Source of the DNA: Aphelocoma coerulescens
Taxonomy: Eukaryota; Chordata; Aves; Passeriformes; Corvidae
Length of the DNA: 64,000 bases
Assembly (NCBI RefSeq): GCF_041296385.1
Contig: NC_091013.1
Location: 33,640,001 to 33,704,000 of the forward strand
Direction of reading: 5' to 3'
Of this stretch, positions 63,987 through 64,000 are shown one piece after another (within the stretch, counting starts at the first letter, position 1; every line of letters starts with the position of its first letter). Made by a program: the position numbers and the translations under genes. Below the pieces are notes generated by a model. That model saw only the letters and a list, made by a program, of their open reading frames with translations, searched no databases and was not told where the DNA came from.

Positions 63987-64000
63987 CTAGTAGAAACAAA

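Overview
The window is vertebrate DNA, almost certainly from a bird and probably a passerine. It is AT-rich and contains degraded CR1 LINE copies with the typical avian CR1 3' tail. It also has three ERV-type LTRs and very few other interspersed repeats. The only protein-coding gene I can establish is the 3' part of HERC2, a giant HECT-type E3 ubiquitin ligase, on the minus strand. I placed 40 consecutive coding exons between 63986 and 25696. Joined, they give 6057 nt in one continuous frame: 2018 codons plus TGA. The 5' end is cut by the window edge inside the DOC/APC10-like domain.

Layout, right to left in the direction of HERC2 transcription: end of the DOC domain (exons w1-w3, 62922-63986); second RCC1-like propeller RLD2 (w4-w12, 55877-62430); a long linker (w13-w24, 46381-55154); third propeller RLD3 (w25-w31, 38503-46258); a short connector (w32-w33) and the HECT domain (w34-w40, 25696-31589). 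The catalytic cysteine is at 25915-25917 and the stop at 25696-25698. The 3' UTR probably runs to about 24970. All introns are GT-AG except one well-supported GC-AG intron at 43916-44732.

The left 25 kb has no exon I can prove. In vertebrates OCA2 lies just downstream of HERC2 on the same strand. A short CpG-rich segment with GC boxes at about 15850-16050, some 9 kb beyond the HERC2 3' end, is therefore a reasonable candidate OCA2 promoter. On that reading 1-15.8 kb would be the OCA2 5' end or first intron and 16-25 kb the intergenic space. This is inference from gene order; no OCA2 coding exon was recognised. The region also holds three CR1 fragments, two LTRs (one nested in a CR1), a (GATA)n microsatellite beside the CpG-rich segment, and possible regulatory motifs. 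These include a cluster of four TGTCATG motifs just past the HERC2 3' end.

I did not see a novel multi-gene system. The more interesting signals are the GC-AG intron, the shared and diverged exon structure of the two RCC1-like domains, the intron that by exon count matches the human HERC2 intron holding the OCA2 enhancer, and the TGTCATG cluster.
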